From the NCBI GenBank assembly GCA_003454415.1, contig DMKG01000032.1, forward strand, positions 1 to 6,733: DNA of 6,733 nt, in the 5' to 3' direction. Below, piece by piece: positions 6,196 to 6,733 of this stretch. The notes beneath the pieces are model-generated. The model searched no databases. It was not told the origin of the DNA and was given only the letters and a program-made list of their open reading frames with translations. Every line of letters begins with the position of its first letter. The first letter of the stretch is position 1. A program made the translations under genes and the position numbers. Source of the DNA: Alphaproteobacteria bacterium (GTDB taxonomy: Bacteria > Pseudomonadota > Alphaproteobacteria > UBA11222).

Positions 6196-6733
6196 GTGAA
6201 GAGACCTCCATTGCCAAGGCGGCTGCGCCCTTCCGCCCGCTTTTGGTATCTGGCGGGCATGTGCCCATATTTCTGCGCCATCGGCATACAGAATGTGGTC
6301 ATCATCTGGCTGTTGACCCAGGTGTTGCATGAAAGCCCATCGCGGGTGGGCTTTGCGCAGATGCTGACCATGCTGCCAATGCTGACCGTCATTCTGCTGG
6401 GTGGCGTAGTGGCGGACCGGCGGGAGCTGCGGCGGTTGCTGATCGGCCTGCAATTGGTTATGGCGCTGCTGCCGCTCACCCTTTCCGGATTGATTTTTGC
6501 GGGGCTGCTGTCCTATGCCGCGCTGGTGTCAATCAGCGTCAGCATAGGCGTTCTGGGGGCGTTCATCGTCCCTGCACGCGACGCCATGCTGAGCGTGGTG
6601 GATGATGGCGAACTCCATCGCACCGTCACAGCGATGACAGGATTGCAATTCATCAGCCAGATTGCCGGCCTTCTGCTTGGCGGCAGCGCGGACTGGCTGG
6701 CGGTGAGACTGGGCGCCGGGCCGCTCGACCCAC
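6196..6733 (+). CDS. MFS transporter (MFS_3/EntS-like), N-terminal part, cut off by the window edge
   Basis: The frame is open from 6121 and runs off the right edge, giving 179 whole codons from the GTG at 6196. GTG was chosen because GGGAA lies seven bases upstream and because it includes RRLRPSARFWYLAG, the arginine-rich lead-in usual before helix 1; an ATG at 6259 would cut into that helix. About five membrane segments are visible: residues 18-43, 50-72, 81-103, 105-127 and 145-166. The MFS motif A follows helix 2 as GGVVADRRELRR (69-80). HESPSRVGFAQ, VPARDAMLSVVDDGELHRTVT and the later GLLLGG segment fit the MFS_3 group, which includes the siderophore exporter EntS and many efflux pumps. 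It should be an inner-membrane, proton-driven transporter, most likely an exporter; the substrate is unknown. The second half (about 220 residues) is outside the window. Confidence 0.85.
   Translation, partial: MKRPPLPRRLRPSARFWYLAGMCPYFCAIGIQNVVIIWLLTQVLHESPSRVGFAQMLTMLPMLTVILLGGVVADRRELRRLLIGLQLVMALLPLTLSGLIFAGLLSYAALVSISVSIGVLGAFIVPARDAMLSVVDDGELHRTVTAMTGLQFISQIAGLLLGGSADWLAVRLGAGPLDP

Noticed and set aside
6117..6479. Minus-strand frames antisense to the MFS gene
   Set aside because: The plus strand there encodes hydrophobic helices with MFS motif A; the antisense frames are shadows.
1..6733. A defence system, mobile element, CRISPR array or RNA gene
   Set aside because: I saw no transposase, integrase, nuclease, phage gene, spaced direct repeats, cloverleaf or rRNA sequence anywhere.

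Overview
The window looks like a chromosomal segment from a GC-rich Gram-negative bacterium, most likely an alphaproteobacterium. The pointers are a DUF4169 protein (a small family I know mainly from Alphaproteobacteria), a large AsmA-type envelope protein, a CaiB/BaiF CoA-transferase, and Shine-Dalgarno signals of mixed strength. I see no insertion sequence, phage gene, CRISPR array, tRNA or rRNA.

Layout. Bases 1-2818 are one continuous minus-strand reading frame, an AsmA-family inner-membrane-anchored envelope protein. It runs off the left edge, so its C-terminus is missing. A 63-base divergent gap follows. Then come two plus-strand genes, probably one transcript: a lysine/arginine-rich DUF4169 protein (2882-3133) and, 30 bases later, a 549-residue protein (3164-4813). 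This protein joins a complete-looking type III (CaiB/BaiF) CoA-transferase to a complete-looking GNAT acyltransferase domain in one uninterrupted frame. It converges on, and overlaps by 18 bases, a minus-strand YhbS-like GNAT acetyltransferase (4796-5350). After a 271-base gap holding one notable hairpin lies a minus-strand exported protein of unknown family (5622-6089). A 106-base divergent gap with a tandem 9-bp repeat and a start-adjacent palindrome separates it from a plus-strand MFS transporter (6196 to the right edge), truncated after about five membrane segments.

How the genes might work together. The genes do not form one obvious pathway. The most notable object is the CoA-transferase/GNAT fusion: one half makes CoA thioesters by moving CoA between carboxylic acids, and the other belongs to a superfamily that spends acyl-CoA. 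A coupled reaction is an attractive inference, but the sequence gives no substrate. The AsmA, YhbS-like, exported and MFS genes look like ordinary envelope, acetylation and transport functions that happen to be neighbours.
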